A DNA stretch of 64,000 nt from assembly GCA_025594325.1 (NCBI GenBank), contig JANHCV010000002.1, forward strand, positions 2,232,001 to 2,296,000. Direction: 5' to 3'. The translations under genes were made by a program, and so were the position numbers. Shown here piece after piece: positions 9,315 to 19,505 of this stretch. Positions within the stretch are counted from its first letter, which is position 1; the number at the start of each line of letters is the position of its first letter. The notes under the pieces were generated by a model. That model did not search any database. It was not told the origin of the DNA and saw only the letters and a list, made by a program, of their open reading frames with translations. The stretch is from Blastocladiella emersonii ATCC 22665. Taxonomy: Eukaryota > Blastocladiomycota > Blastocladiomycetes > Blastocladiales > Blastocladiaceae.

Positions 9315-10634
9315 ATGAGTGAACTTCCTGCAACGATGAAGAGACTCCCTATCGAGCTCATCGAGCACGTCCTCATCCTCACCGTCCGCAAGGAGTCGTG
9401 GGGGTTCAACCCGCTGCCGTACCTTCGCGTCGCACCGGGCATGACCAAGCTCCGCCGCGTCGTCTTCAACCTGAACTTCACTCCCAGCTTCAACGCGGCT
9501 GCCCTGGCCGCGAACCTGCCGCTGCTCAAGGAGTACGTCAAGTACCGCGACCCCAAGAACAAGTTTTTCGTCGACACAAGTGCTCTCTGCGACGTGTGTC
9601 GCAAAGGCCGCGTCGATGTTCTCGAGTGGTGGCTATCGTCGGGCATCCCGTTTCCCAAGTGCTCGCTCTACTTTGAGACCGAGCACGTCGCCGTGCTTGA
9701 CTTTTGGCGCCGGTCGGGCCTCGACTTGGAGTACGACGAAGGCTCCGTCGACACGGCCGCCGAGCGCGGCTGGATCCACGTCTTGGAGTGGTGGCGGACG
9801 AGCGGGCTCGAGTTCAAGTACTCGCACAGCGCCATCGACTACGCCGTCGCCAACCAGCGCATGGACGTGCTCGAGTGGTTTGCCTCGCACAGGATGGAGC
9901 TCAAGCACAACATGGCCTTCTACTACGCGTCGAACTGGGGCCGCGTGCACATACTCGACTGGTTCAAGGCGCACGGTGTGGTAATGGACCCGGCCAAGAT
10001 CGAGGGCGAGCTTCGTTCCATCAAGGCGGTTGCCCTTGACTGGTGGCGGCGCGAGTGTCCCGAGTGGTTCGATGGATTGCCGTGGGGCGTCATGATCGTG
10101 GACGCCACGTCCGACGACGATCCCAGCCGGCTCCAGTGGATCGCCGACAGTCTCGTCCCAGTTGACGACCCGCGCTGGTGCACCACGCCGTCGCTGCTTG
10201 ACGTGACGTGTGAGCGCGGCGAGGTCTCCGTTCTCGACTGGCTCGCGGCCAACCTGCCGCCCGCCGCGCTCACGTACACCGAGATCGCGATTGACAACGT
10301 GTCGCCGTGGCGCACCAAGCTTCCTGTGCTGGAGTGGATGCACCGCACTGGCCGCGAGCTCAAGTACACGGACGCGGCGCTCGAGTGCTTTTCGATGTAC
10401 GGTCGAGTCGAGTGCCTCCAATGGCTCATGAACCACGGCTACGAGATCAAGTACAAGCCCGGCATCGGCAGCCGCGCCATCATGCGCGGGCAGAAGAAGG
10501 TCGCCGAGTGGTGGCGGTCGACGGGGCTGCCCAACTGCTTCCTTGCAGACGAGCAGATCAAGTACGGGTCGGAAAGCACGTGGATGTGGGCCCAGGATAC
10601 GGGCTTTGATGTTGGTTACGCTCTGAGCGGTTGA
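9315..10634 (+). CDS. Ankyrin-like repeat protein ('VLEWW..SG' type)
   Basis: Single-exon 439-aa protein. After a short F-box-like start (LPIELIEHVLIL) it consists of about ten degenerate ankyrin-like units of roughly 30-33 residues with the recurring core (V/I)L(E/D)WW..SGLE.KYS; examples are VDVLEWWLSSGIPF, IHVLEWWRTSGLEF and LPVLEWMHRTGRELKY. The Trp-Trp core replaces the classic ankyrin loop. Proteins of this type are, to my knowledge, expanded in Blastocladiomycota, which supports the organism call. The likely role is protein binding, possibly as an F-box substrate adaptor. The chosen ATG at 9315 gives a full frame; a second ATG at 9336 is also possible. A poly(A) signal lies 61 bp after the stop. 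Confidence 0.85.
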   Translation: MSELPATMKRLPIELIEHVLILTVRKESWGFNPLPYLRVAPGMTKLRRVVFNLNFTPSFNAAALAANLPLLKEYVKYRDPKNKFFVDTSALCDVCRKGRVDVLEWWLSSGIPFPKCSLYFETEHVAVLDFWRRSGLDLEYDEGSVDTAAERGWIHVLEWWRTSGLEFKYSHSAIDYAVANQRMDVLEWFASHRMELKHNMAFYYASNWGRVHILDWFKAHGVVMDPAKIEGELRSIKAVALDWWRRECPEWFDGLPWGVMIVDATSDDDPSRLQWIADSLVPVDDPRWCTTPSLLDVTCERGEVSVLDWLAANLPPAALTYTEIAIDNVSPWRTKLPVLEWMHRTGRELKYTDAALECFSMYGRVECLQWLMNHGYEIKYKPGIGSRAIMRGQKKVAEWWRSTGLPNCFLADEQIKYGSESTWMWAQDTGFDVGYALSG

Positions 10635-10694
10635 GTAGCAGGTTCTTTATAGACACCTTTCAATACTGTTATCCTTCTGGCAAGCCGGACGCTC

Positions 10695-10700
10695 AATAAA
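10695..10700 (+). terminator. Poly(A) signal of the ankyrin-like gene
   Basis: Canonical AATAAA 61 bp downstream of the ankyrin-like stop codon and 51 bp before the next gene's ATG. Confidence 0.55.
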
Positions 10701-10750
10701 TCACTCGAGCAAGTCGTCGCGCTGCTCCCACGCTCCCCATCACCGTCACA

Positions 10751-13007
10751 ATGAAGCGTACCGCGGAGCCTTCGTGCTCCAACTTGATGCAAACGAATGA
10801 ATGTGCTTTTTATCGACTCCCAGCGGAACTCGTCAGCCTAGTGCTCCAGCTTGCGGAACCTTGCGCTGCCATTCCGGTCGCGTTGTATACTCTTGGACCG
10901 TTTGTGCCATTGGGCGGATCCTTGCGCTACCGTTTCGCGACTACTTCCAGCCCGGCGACGACTTGACTCGTCTCGTTCGGGCCAATCTTGCCCCTGACGA
11001 GGCCTCGACTGCTCCCGCGCCGAATCTACAGCCGAGCATCCCGAGCTACGTTCGGGTCCCGACCCCGATCCTCGTCAACCTCGCCCGTTTACTACTTCTC
11101 CGCATTCGCCCCCGCGACGTCAGCAACGACGCCTTGCTCTGCTACTTGAACGCGCCTTACAAGGAGCGGGATATCACCATTTTCAAGGAGCCCTTTATGA
11201 CACCAGTGCGGCTCATCATCGCAACCGTTGTGCGCGACTGGGCCGATGCGCTACAGCAAATTCTCGAAATTGTTCTGGCCGAATCGCGCGAGCTTCTTGA
11301 CCTACAGCTGGAAGTCGAAGAATGGACTTACCTCCTCTCCAATATTTATACGGAGGACACCCCCGCCGAATATTTTGACATCCCCACGATCCCGCTCGGA
11401 TTCAGCACTGCCCTTGCCTTCCTCGCTGTGCTGTCCTGGAAATACTCGCCCTTCCGCTTGCTTTTGGAGGAGCCTCGTTATGCGGTCGACGAGTCGAAGA
11501 TCGTGGCACTGCTATGCACGGAGGGACCGGCCGAATACGTCCTTCGGTCAGCATGGCCCACCGAGGAGCTTTACTCTTGGATTCTCTTGCAAAGCTCGCA
11601 CATGTCAACGGATATCCTCGACTTGTACTTGCACACCGCTGTCTACGTCGGATCCTATCTTTTCCTTCCGCTTCTCGCCAAGTTTCCGGACCTGGTTGCT
11701 TCCTCGCTCGCCATTAACCCGCGACTCGAGGACACCCAGCTCGTCTGTCGGATTCCTGACGATGGTGGCCTGGACGAGTCCGAGGCGTCTCAGCTCGGCA
11801 GATTCATTGCTGAGTGGGTCGATCACGGCATTTCCATCGAGCAGCTCGAGACTCTCAACAAGCACGGCCTCGTTGCGCAGCACTGTTGGGGCTCCATAAT
11901 CGGCGCAATGCTCGTCCGCGGAGAGCTGGAATATGTTGCACGGGTTCGCGAGCGGTACAACCTTGTCGAGTGGCAGGGTCTCCTACTCAACGGTTCGGTT
12001 CAGCAGCATGTACCCGCAAAATTACAACTGACATGGCTCCTACGCATCTAGCCTACTGGAAAGGTCGCTTCGACGCCCGCGACTACAAAGCTGCCGCCCC
12101 TGCTTTACTCCGATACGCACTTGTTCCAGACCCATCCAACGACGACAGCCATCACCTGAGCCTGTACGACTTTGCCTACGACTACTGCATGCTCGCTGAC
12201 GACCCCTACGATGGGTGGCAGTCCGTCTTCTTGTTCGAGGACAACGGCAATCTCGTTCTTCCCGTCGAGCTCTTTACTTTCACTCCAGCCGACGAGGACG
12301 AGGAGTGCGGGATCTGGACCGTCGCCGTCGACCTGACAAGCATTCTCGTGTCGGCCGCGTCGCGCCGGGATTCCTGGAAGAAACTCTTGCGCCAAATAGA
12401 AACCTCAGGAACTGCGCACTTGTTCCTCAACAGCGTTCTTCGCTCGCTCCTCCCGCTCGCATGCGTCGAGCGTCGCGGTCCGCGTCCGCTTCCTGGGTTC
12501 TCTCGCACTAGCGTTCCGCACTACATGTGCTTCGAATGCCCGCTTGCCGAACAAATTTATTGGCGCGGCCTTGTCAAAACGTTGCGGGACATGTGCAAGT
12601 CAGACCAGCGCAGTTTACTTGTTTCCTCGCTGGTCACTTGGGTGTGGCCGCGACTTGGCGAAATCGTGGATGCCAGGAGTGACCTCCCCCACCCTGATAA
12701 TGAATCGGACTGCGACTGCAGCTCGTTGGAATCAGCCAAGTTGTTCGTGCGAATCCTTCTCGCTGGTGATTCAAGACTCGCAATCAGCTCGCTCATGGAC
12801 GCGTTGGATAATGAGACCGTCTCGTTGTCCATCTTCCGTCTCCTTCCCGATGGCGCGCTGGAAACGCTAGTCGACCCGCAGACTCTCCAAGTTTTCATCG
12901 AGGATCTCGTCTCAACGGTTGGCGCAGAGATTGATTTAGGTCAGACCGCCCTTGAGTTTGCGCGAGTTGCACCAACTGCGGCCAACTTGGCCACGTTCGG
13001 TTCGTAA
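10751..13007 (+). CDS. F-box-like N-terminus with long helical repeat body, three exons
   Basis: I assemble one gene from exons 10751-10876, 10951-11992 and 12052-13007 (707 aa). Intron 1 (74 nt, phase 0, acceptor TTCCAG) joins an F-box-like start (FYRLPAELVSLVLQLAEP) to a Leu-rich helical body. Intron 2 (59 nt, phase 1, with CTGAC branch-like sequence and acceptor CATCTAG) joins two long frames that otherwise overlap by 19 bp. The lengths divide exactly by three and the junction reads LLLN-AYWKGRFDARDYK. No catalytic motif is visible; the second half has a short acidic/Cys stretch (NESDCDCSSLES). Alternatively these are two separate genes starting at 10751 and 12033. The function is unknown; an F-box substrate adaptor is a guess from the N-terminus and from the neighbouring ankyrin-like gene. 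Confidence 0.6.
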
Positions 13008-13497
13008 AGTTTTCTCCGTTGCGCCCGTCATTTTTGCCTGCATTGCTTGCGAGGCCTCCAGTTTTATGTCTTCTGGATTTTAATTCGATCATTGTTCCTT
13101 CTCCTGTGTATGAGCTGCCCCTGAGTAGCGCTGGGCACTTAATGCCATGGATCTTGAGCTCACCATGATTCAGGTCACATCGAATTCGTTCAGCAATGCC
13201 CCGCCGCGAACGACGTGTCTCAATGGACGCGTTGCGCCACCACGTGATGGGTGTGGCGCACGTTGCGAAGCCGAGCTTCGAGGCCAATGTCAACGTCGAA
13301 CATGCTGTGCAAAGCAATGGATGGCTGCTGACTGACTCCGCAGCGGTCTTCACTCGTGGTGGCCCGGCTCGTGCGAGGACTCGACGCGCCACTTTCTCTC
13401 AGGTCTGTAACGATCACGATCCTGACGCTCCCGGTCACAGTTGACGGCATAGTGGCAGTTAAGCGATGTAATACATAGATATAGCGGAGAACAATAG
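13008..13497. other. Convergent intergenic region, nothing recognised
   Basis: Lies between two genes that converge, so it should hold both 3' UTRs. No RNA gene or reliable ORF is seen. Confidence 0.4.
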
Positions 13498-14256
13498 CTA
13501 CGCGTCCTCGTCCGTGTCGAGGAGAGGGGCGCTCGAAGCGGCCGGCGCGAGCGGAGCATCCTCCTCAAGCGTGTTCTTCGCGACATCCCGCTCCGCGCTC
13601 GGCAGCCTCGCGTACCCGCCTCGTACCGCGCCCGGCACCACTTCCACGGCTCCTGCTGCTGTTATCAACGGCATCTCTCTCCTCGACGCGTGCCCCGCGG
13701 CCATGAGCTGCCGCCACTCGCGCTGCTCAATGGCCGCGATCTGACGCGCTCGCCACAGTGGCAAGAAGATCCCGAAGCACACCATGAGGAGCAGTCCCGT
13801 CACGCCCATGCTCAGCGCGAGCGCGGCAATCGCGGGGACCGACGGGAACGTGGTGAAGTGGGGTGCACGCATCGCGGGCGAGTGGTTGAACGCTGGGCGC
13901 GGGTGCAACGGTGCGACGTGCGGTAATGGTGGCGGTGGTGGTGGTGACGATAGGTTCTTGGCCCGACGGCGGTGCGGTTCGCGGACAGCGAGTGCGGGCG
14001 CGCGAGTCGGTGATGGCAGCGCAGCATTCCGCTGCTTCGAGACGCGTTGCTGGTTCGGAACGTGTGGAGCAGCGGTGAGAGCCGTGATCGCCGCGTCACT
14101 CACACGTTCTTGTGGAAGTGGAATCGCGTTGACGGCCGCGGCCAGGGTTACGGCGAGCGCCGCAGCGACCACCACGGCTTTTCGAGCGCCGAGTGCCGAT
14201 CTTACGCGTTTTCCACGCGTTTTGGCCCGCCTCATGTGCATTGTGCAAGAGTTCAT
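13498..14256 (-). CDS. Small putative type I membrane protein
   Basis: 252 aa from the ATG at 14256. A basic N-terminus is followed by a hydrophobic segment that could be a signal peptide or anchor (AVVVAAALAVTLAAAVNA, about residues 28-45). Next come a Pro/Arg-rich low-complexity stretch with a run of eight prolines and a clear transmembrane helix (AALALSMGVTGLLLMVCFGI, about residues 150-175). The cytosolic tail of about 80 residues ends acidic (LLDTDEDA). This layout suggests a single-pass plasma- or endomembrane protein with a short outside region. No family is recognised. It converges on the three-exon gene to its left. A longer upstream GTG-led frame exists, but the ATG gives the better signal sequence. 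Confidence 0.55.
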   Translation of the reverse strand: MNSCTMHMRRAKTRGKRVRSALGARKAVVVAAALAVTLAAAVNAIPLPQERVSDAAITALTAAPHVPNQQRVSKQRNAALPSPTRAPALAVREPHRRRAKNLSSPPPPPPLPHVAPLHPRPAFNHSPAMRAPHFTTFPSVPAIAALALSMGVTGLLLMVCFGIFLPLWRARQIAAIEQREWRQLMAAGHASRREMPLITAAGAVEVVPGAVRGGYARLPSAERDVAKNTLEEDAPLAPAASSAPLLDTDEDA

Positions 14257-14422
14257 TGTAGTGTGGTGCGTTGGGAGAGCGCGGACCTCGCGCGCGAACA
14301 CACCTGTCCTTGAACGTTGCCAAGACCCCCGCACCCCCCGTTTTAGCAAGACGAGCAACACGTTTCATATCAGATCAGATCTTCCGCACTCCCGCACGTC
14401 GCAGTGACACATCGCCTCCTCT

Positions 14423-17400
14423 CTAACCCAGCAAGCTGCGCATGTACACGGGCTTGCGCACCGCGTTCGAGTACCCCTCGTGGAACTTGTACCGGACGGC
14501 AGCGACGCGGAGCTCCGGGTGTCCGCTGACGCGGGCGTTGGCGCGCTCGAGCTGCGTCGCCGTGGGCTCGGGCCGCACGATCGGCCGCCCAAAGAAGTCG
14601 CGCTCGACCTTGCCGTCCTGGCCCGCGAGGATCGCCGCCGCGACGCTGGACTGCGCCTTCTCGCGGACCGTCCCGACCGCGTCGTCGGCGATCTGCTGCT
14701 GCCCGGCGCCCGCGCGGATCGCGCTCGTCTCGAGCTGCGTCGCGATCAGCTGCCGCACGGGGAAGCTCGCGGGCAGGAGCGACTTGATCTTGCCGTTTGC
14801 CATGGCAAGGCCGCAGATGACCTGGATCGGGCTACACGAATGAGAGGGGAAGTCAGCGCGCGCAGTGAGAGAACGCGACGCACGCGCGATCACGTACGGC
14901 TCGAGGCGGAACGTCTGGACCCCGTCGACCGAGTCATGCACGAGCCGGACGTTGAGCCCGTGCAGCGCGCCGACGAGCGCGTCGAATTTGGCGCGCTCGG
15001 CCGCGGGCATGAGCAGCAGGTTGGCGTGGCGCAGGCCGGGCGGCGACAGGATCCGCGCGAGCGGGCCCGCCACGAGGTCCGTGACGAGCGTGCCGGCCGA
15101 GAGCGTCGTGAGCGTGTACCCCTTGCGCGGGTTGGCGTTGCGGGCGAGCGAGTGGAGGATCTGGCGGTGGTCGCGCTGGCGGACAAAGGCGTCGTAGTCC
15201 TGCTTCGGGTACTCGATGCGGCCCGCGGCGCCGCCCGCGTTGCCCGTGAGCCCCGTGCGGAACTGCAGGTGCAGCGCGGCGAGGGTCCACGGCACGTACT
15301 GGTGGATGGCGCCGGCGTTCCCGCTGGTGCGGAACCCGAGCGAGTGCAGCGTGTCAAAGTCGACGAGCGCGTCGAGCGCCTCGCCGTACCGCGCAAAGTC
15401 GTGCGACCGCGCCTGCACCAGGTACTCGTGCAGCCCGACCGCGATCTTGTCCCAGTCGCCGTGCCCGTCAATCGCGTGCGCGAGCCCGGCAATCGACGAT
15501 ATGGAGCCCGGCACGGCGACCGCCGTCTTGGACTTGGCGAACACCTTGGCCGCGAGCTCCTGCGCCGCGGCCGCCGAGAACATGGCGTCCCACAGACTCG
15601 GCAGCGACCGCGACGTGTCCTTGGTCCCGAGCTGGCTGTTCTCGAGCGTCGCCTTGGTGATGATCACGGGTACGCGCTTGGCGCTGCTGCCGCCGGCCGC
15701 GCGCCGATCGCGCACGGCGCTGCGGTGCGCAAACTGCAGCGCGTGGAGGCACGCGCGGATATCGCCCTCGGCGCGGTCGGCGAGCCAGTGCAGCGTCTGG
15801 ATCGACGCGCGGATCCCCTCGCGCTGGCAGATGTGCGTGAGCCGGCGCACCAGGACCGCGTGGGTATCTGGCTTCCACACCTGCACGATGCGCGCGATCT
15901 GGCGCAGTGGCCGCAGCGCCGGCGCGTACAGGTCGTTGCAGATGCAGATGATCGGGCGACGCAGCTGCGAGCCGTCCTGCTCCTTGTTGTTGCGGCGCTG
16001 CGCTACTGGCGCGCCGTCCACGTCCATATCCGTGATGCCCGGCCGCGGCTTGGGCTTGCCGCCGCGGTGCCGCGTCGCCGACTCGGCCATCTGGACGAGC
16101 TGCTTGATGAGCCCGTTGGCGTCGTTTCCGCCCGCGCCGCCGCCGCCGCCGCCTCCCGTGGCGCCGTCAATCTCGTCGAGGACCACGAGCCGCGGCCGCT
16201 TGCTGACCTTGCCGTTGACAATGGTGGTGCCGCCCATGGCGTTCTCGATGCGGTCCTGGACCGACCGCGCGGTGCGGTCGTCGGACGCGTTGATCTCGGT
16301 GACGTCGTACCCGGCCTGGCGCGCAATGATATGAACGAGGGTCGACTTGCCCAGGCCCGGCGGGCCCGCGAGCAGGAGCACCTTCTTGGCAGGGCGGTGC
16401 ATCGGGTCGCCGGGCGTGAGCTCGACGAGCGTCGACGACGGCTGGTACACGGGGGTGCCGTCGTCGTGCAGGTCCGTCTCGTCGCCGATCCCGTCGCTGA
16501 TCCCGAACCGCGACGTCTCTTTCGCGACCTGCTGCGCCGGAGGCTTCTTGCCGAACACGCACGGGTCCCACGCGCGCACCCACGCGAGCACCGCCCGCGC
16601 CACGGCCTCGTCGCCGATCAGGTCGAGGTACGTCCGCGGACGGTACCGGTCGACCCACAGGTCCTGCTCGGGCCGCGCGAGCGGGAGACGCAGCGGGTCG
16701 TGGCGCAGCGCGTCGTCGTCGGCGTCGGGCATCGACTCGCATATCTCGCGGATGATCTCGCCCACGTCCTCCTGCAGCAGCGCGCCGGCCGCCCCGCGCT
16801 GCGTCTCGTCGGCCAGCCGGTGCGGCTCGCGGCGCGGAAAGAAGAGTTCGGTCCCGTCGGCGGTCGTGGCGCGGGCGTATCTGCGCGCGGTCGGCTCGGC
16901 GCGGAACCCGTTGGCGCGCTGGGCCTGCGACGCGGGAGGTGCGCCGTAGAGCGGAGGGCGCGGGGGCGGCAGCTGCGACAGCGGGTCGAGCTCCATGTTG
17001 CCAAGCGACAGCCGGATCGAGTCCTCGGGGCCGAACGAGTCAAAGTCGAGCGCCATGGACTGGCCGACATCCCCAAAAGGTCCGCTGCGTGCGCCGGCCG
17101 CCTGCGTGTCGCGCGGGAGCGTGAACTGGTTTGCTGGGGGTTGCTGCTGCTGGGCCTCCATCATCATGGACTCGCGGATCATCTCCTCCTCGAACGCGAG
17201 CCGCGCCTCGAGCTCGGCGTCGGCGTCGGCGTCGATCCCGTCGTCCATGTCAAAGTCGAGGTCGTCGTCGGTGAGCGGGAACCCGCCGAACGCTGTACGC
17301 GAGGCTGGTGCCGGCGGGAGGGACGGCGGGGCGAGGGTGGGCGGCTTGGGCGCGGCAGCACCTGGAGCGGCGAAGGTACGCGGTTGCCACGACGGGCCGA

Positions 17401-17869
17401 GGTCGGCCGCGGAGACCCGCGAACCGGCCGCCGCGAGCTGCGGGCGCGGGATGGACACGATGGGCTGGCTGCCCGGGAACCCCGTGCCGTCATCGTCGTC
17501 GGACTCGGACTCGTCGTCGGAGATGAGCGCGAACCGCTTCCGCGCGGCCTCGTTGCGCGGCCGGATCGACTGCGACCGCGCATCCTGGTCGGCGATCCGC
17601 GCGGCCGCGTCGCCGTCGAGGGCGGGTGCTGCGGGACCGTTGTCGTCGTCGGCGCTGAGACCGAGGTCGACGCAGGTGCGTTTGGACGGCTCCGCGAAGC
17701 CCGAGAGACCGCTGGGCAGCTCGAACGACGACAGCCGGGTCAGCCCGCCGTCGGTGCCGTCGCGGTCCCCGTCGCCGTCGAGCGCCGACGACGCGGTGCG
17801 CTTGGCCCCCGCGGGCGCGCCGAGTGCACCGACTGCTGGCGGCCGTGCATTCGATTCATTGGACGACAT
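14423..17869 (-). CDS. CTF18: Ctf18-like alternative clamp-loader large subunit (AAA+)
   Basis: Exons 17869-14898 and 14831-14423 flank a 66-nt intron (donor GTACGT, acceptor TAG, phase 2), giving 1,126 aa, a normal Ctf18 length. The first ~400 residues are acidic and low-complexity. WVDRYRPRTYLDLIGDE opens the clamp-loader AAA+ core; Walker A is LLAGPPGLGKST (about residue 500), followed by the RFC-type INASDDR and Walker B LVVLDEIDGA (about 560). A Gly-rich loop follows, then ICICNDLYAPALRPLR and helical C-terminal domains. Ctf18 with RFC2-5, Dcc1 and Ctf8 loads PCNA and supports sister-chromatid cohesion in the nucleus. The start at 17869 (GCCATGTCG) is the first ATG in frame. It is divergent from the THOC3-like gene, with about 156 bp between starts. 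Confidence 0.9.
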   Translation of the reverse strand: MSSNESNARPPAVGALGAPAGAKRTASSALDGDGDRDGTDGGLTRLSSFELPSGLSGFAEPSKRTCVDLGLSADDDNGPAAPALDGDAAARIADQDARSQSIRPRNEAARKRFALISDDESESDDDDGTGFPGSQPIVSIPRPQLAAAGSRVSAADLGPSWQPRTFAAPGAAAPKPPTLAPPSLPPAPASRTAFGGFPLTDDDLDFDMDDGIDADADAELEARLAFEEEMIRESMMMEAQQQQPPANQFTLPRDTQAAGARSGPFGDVGQSMALDFDSFGPEDSIRLSLGNMELDPLSQLPPPRPPLYGAPPASQAQRANGFRAEPTARRYARATTADGTELFFPRREPHRLADETQRGAAGALLQEDVGEIIREICESMPDADDDALRHDPLRLPLARPEQDLWVDRYRPRTYLDLIGDEAVARAVLAWVRAWDPCVFGKKPPAQQVAKETSRFGISDGIGDETDLHDDGTPVYQPSSTLVELTPGDPMHRPAKKVLLLAGPPGLGKSTLVHIIARQAGYDVTEINASDDRTARSVQDRIENAMGGTTIVNGKVSKRPRLVVLDEIDGATGGGGGGGAGGNDANGLIKQLVQMAESATRHRGGKPKPRPGITDMDVDGAPVAQRRNNKEQDGSQLRRPIICICNDLYAPALRPLRQIARIVQVWKPDTHAVLVRRLTHICQREGIRASIQTLHWLADRAEGDIRACLHALQFAHRSAVRDRRAAGGSSAKRVPVIITKATLENSQLGTKDTSRSLPSLWDAMFSAAAAQELAAKVFAKSKTAVAVPGSISSIAGLAHAIDGHGDWDKIAVGLHEYLVQARSHDFARYGEALDALVDFDTLHSLGFRTSGNAGAIHQYVPWTLAALHLQFRTGLTGNAGGAAGRIEYPKQDYDAFVRQRDHRQILHSLARNANPRKGYTLTTLSAGTLVTDLVAGPLARILSPPGLRHANLLLMPAAERAKFDALVGALHGLNVRLVHDSVDGVQTFRLEPYVIARASRSLTARADFPSHSCSPIQVICGLAMANGKIKSLLPASFPVRQLIATQLETSAIRAGAGQQQIADDAVGTVREKAQSSVAAAILAGQDGKVERDFFGRPIVRPEPTATQLERANARVSGHPELRVAAVRYKFHEGYSNAVRKPVYMRSLLG

Positions 17870-18025
17870 GGCGAGTGCGCTGTGGTGAGGGTCGACGACG
17901 TCCGCGCGCGCGCCGTTCACTCACCGCCGCTGTGAGACCTGCCGTGAGACCGCCGCCGCGACGCTGACGACGACGTTTCCTCGCACACTGCCCATCATCT
18001 CCCGACTTCCTGCAACGTATCAACG

Positions 18026-19473
18026 ATGCTTCACCTCGGCCCTCCGCCGCAGTACCTGGAGCGGTCGATCTCCGACAACCTGAAGGTGCTGCGCGGCGCG
18101 AGCTGGCCGGCGACGGCGAGCGGGCTGACGAGCCGCGAGATGCACGTCGCCGAGTGGTCGCCCGACGGCCGGTTCCTCGCCACGGGCGGCGAGGAGCAGA
18201 AGATCCGCGTGTGGCACGCCGACTCGATCAAGTCCGGCACCAGCGCCGTCAAGTGCGACGAGTTCGAGTTCCCGGCGCCGCTTCCCTCGTCGGCCACAGT
18301 GCGCGCGATCGCGTGGCCCACCTTCGGTCCCGCGGGCGAGGCGAGCGGCGGCGGCAGCAGCAGCCGCGCCACCAGCGACACGGCCCGCCCGCGCGCGAGC
18401 GCCGCTGTCGTCCACGCCGAGCTCGCCAAGCACCAGCCGGCGCCCGCTGCGCCCGCCCCCGCGGCCTCCTCGTCGTCGCGGTCGCGCGGGTACGACCGCG
18501 GGTCGCGCTCGGCGAGTTCCAGCTCGCTGCCGACCCGCGCGCCCGCGTCGACGGTCTCGAGCATCACGCCCAACGCCGCGTGCGACGCCGACGGGTTTGT
18601 GACGGGCACGTCGACGGGCGCGATCCACTTCTGGGACCTGCGCACGACGCGCGGCGTCGCGGGGAACGCGCAGCTCGACCACACGCCGTTCGCGCTGGCG
18701 CTGGTCCCGCGGACGCCCGGGGAGGCGGGTGCGCCGACGCCCGCGTCGCAGCTGCTCCTCGCCGCGTGCACCGACCACTCGCTGCGCACGTTCGACCCGC
18801 GGAACCTCGCTGAGCCGCTCGCCGTGCGCCGGTGCCACGACCGGCTCAACGCCGTGGTTGTTGACGCGCACTCGACTGTGCCGCGCGTGTTTCTCGGTCT
18901 CGAGGACGGCACCCTCGAGGCCGTCACGCCGTATGACCTCGACACGGTCGTGCAGAGCACGCAGGCGCACGTCGGCCCGTGCACTGCGATCGCGCTGGAC
19001 CCGATGCGCCGGTACGTCGCGACGGGCGGGCGCGACTCGATTGTCGGGCTGCACGCGTGGGACACGCTCGACCCGGTGCGCATGTGCAAGTTTGACGAAG
19101 AGTAAGTGAGCTTGCATCAGTACCATCCGACGCTCAGCCGACTGACCTTGGGCCGTGTATGTAGCCTGCCGATCTACGACCTGTCGTTCAACCACGACGG
19201 CGACTTTTTGACCGGGTCCACCGACTCGACGTCGTTGACCACGGTACTTCACCATCTCGCCTCTCCATCCGCGACCCAGCCACTAACCCCTGTCAACCGT
19301 AGTGGTCCGTCGAATTCGGCCTCCCCGCGAGCGTCACGCACACGTCCGCTGGGATGGCGTCGAGCATCGACCGCGTGCGGTGGCACCCGACCCGCACGCT
19401 CCTGGCCGCGGTCCCGCGCGCGCCGCGCCCGCGCACGGGCAAGATCTTCATGTACACGGTGCCCCAGCCGTAG
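18026..19473 (+). CDS. THO complex subunit 3 / TEX1-like WD-repeat protein
   Basis: Exons 18026-19101, 19165-19243 and 19303-19473 (introns 63 and 59 nt, both ending TAG) encode 441 aa. WD repeats are visible: HVAEWSPDGRFLATGGEEQ, GFVTGTSTGAIHFWDLR, LLLAACTDHSLRTFDPR, then LDPMRRYVATGGRDSIVGLH followed by LPIYDLSFNHDGDFLTGS. The last pair, and the C-terminal VRWHPTRTLLAAV, resemble THOC3/TEX1, the WD subunit of the THO complex that couples transcription to mRNA export in the nucleus. A Ser/Ala-rich insertion of about 80 residues between the first and second blades is unusual. THOC3 is my best match; another seven-blade WD40 scaffold is possible. It shares a bidirectional promoter region with the Ctf18-like gene. 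Confidence 0.75.
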
Positions 19474-19505
19474 AGATTCAAAACTACTCTATTTTGTTCG
19501 TAGTG

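Noticed and set aside
12033-12051. Two overlapping genes
   Set aside because: A 59-nt intron in the local style joins them in frame, which is simpler.
14480-17935. A 1,151-codon plus-strand frame opposite the Ctf18-like gene
   Set aside because: Arg/Val-rich mirror frame produced by high third-position GC; no domain, while the opposite strand has full AAA+ motifs.
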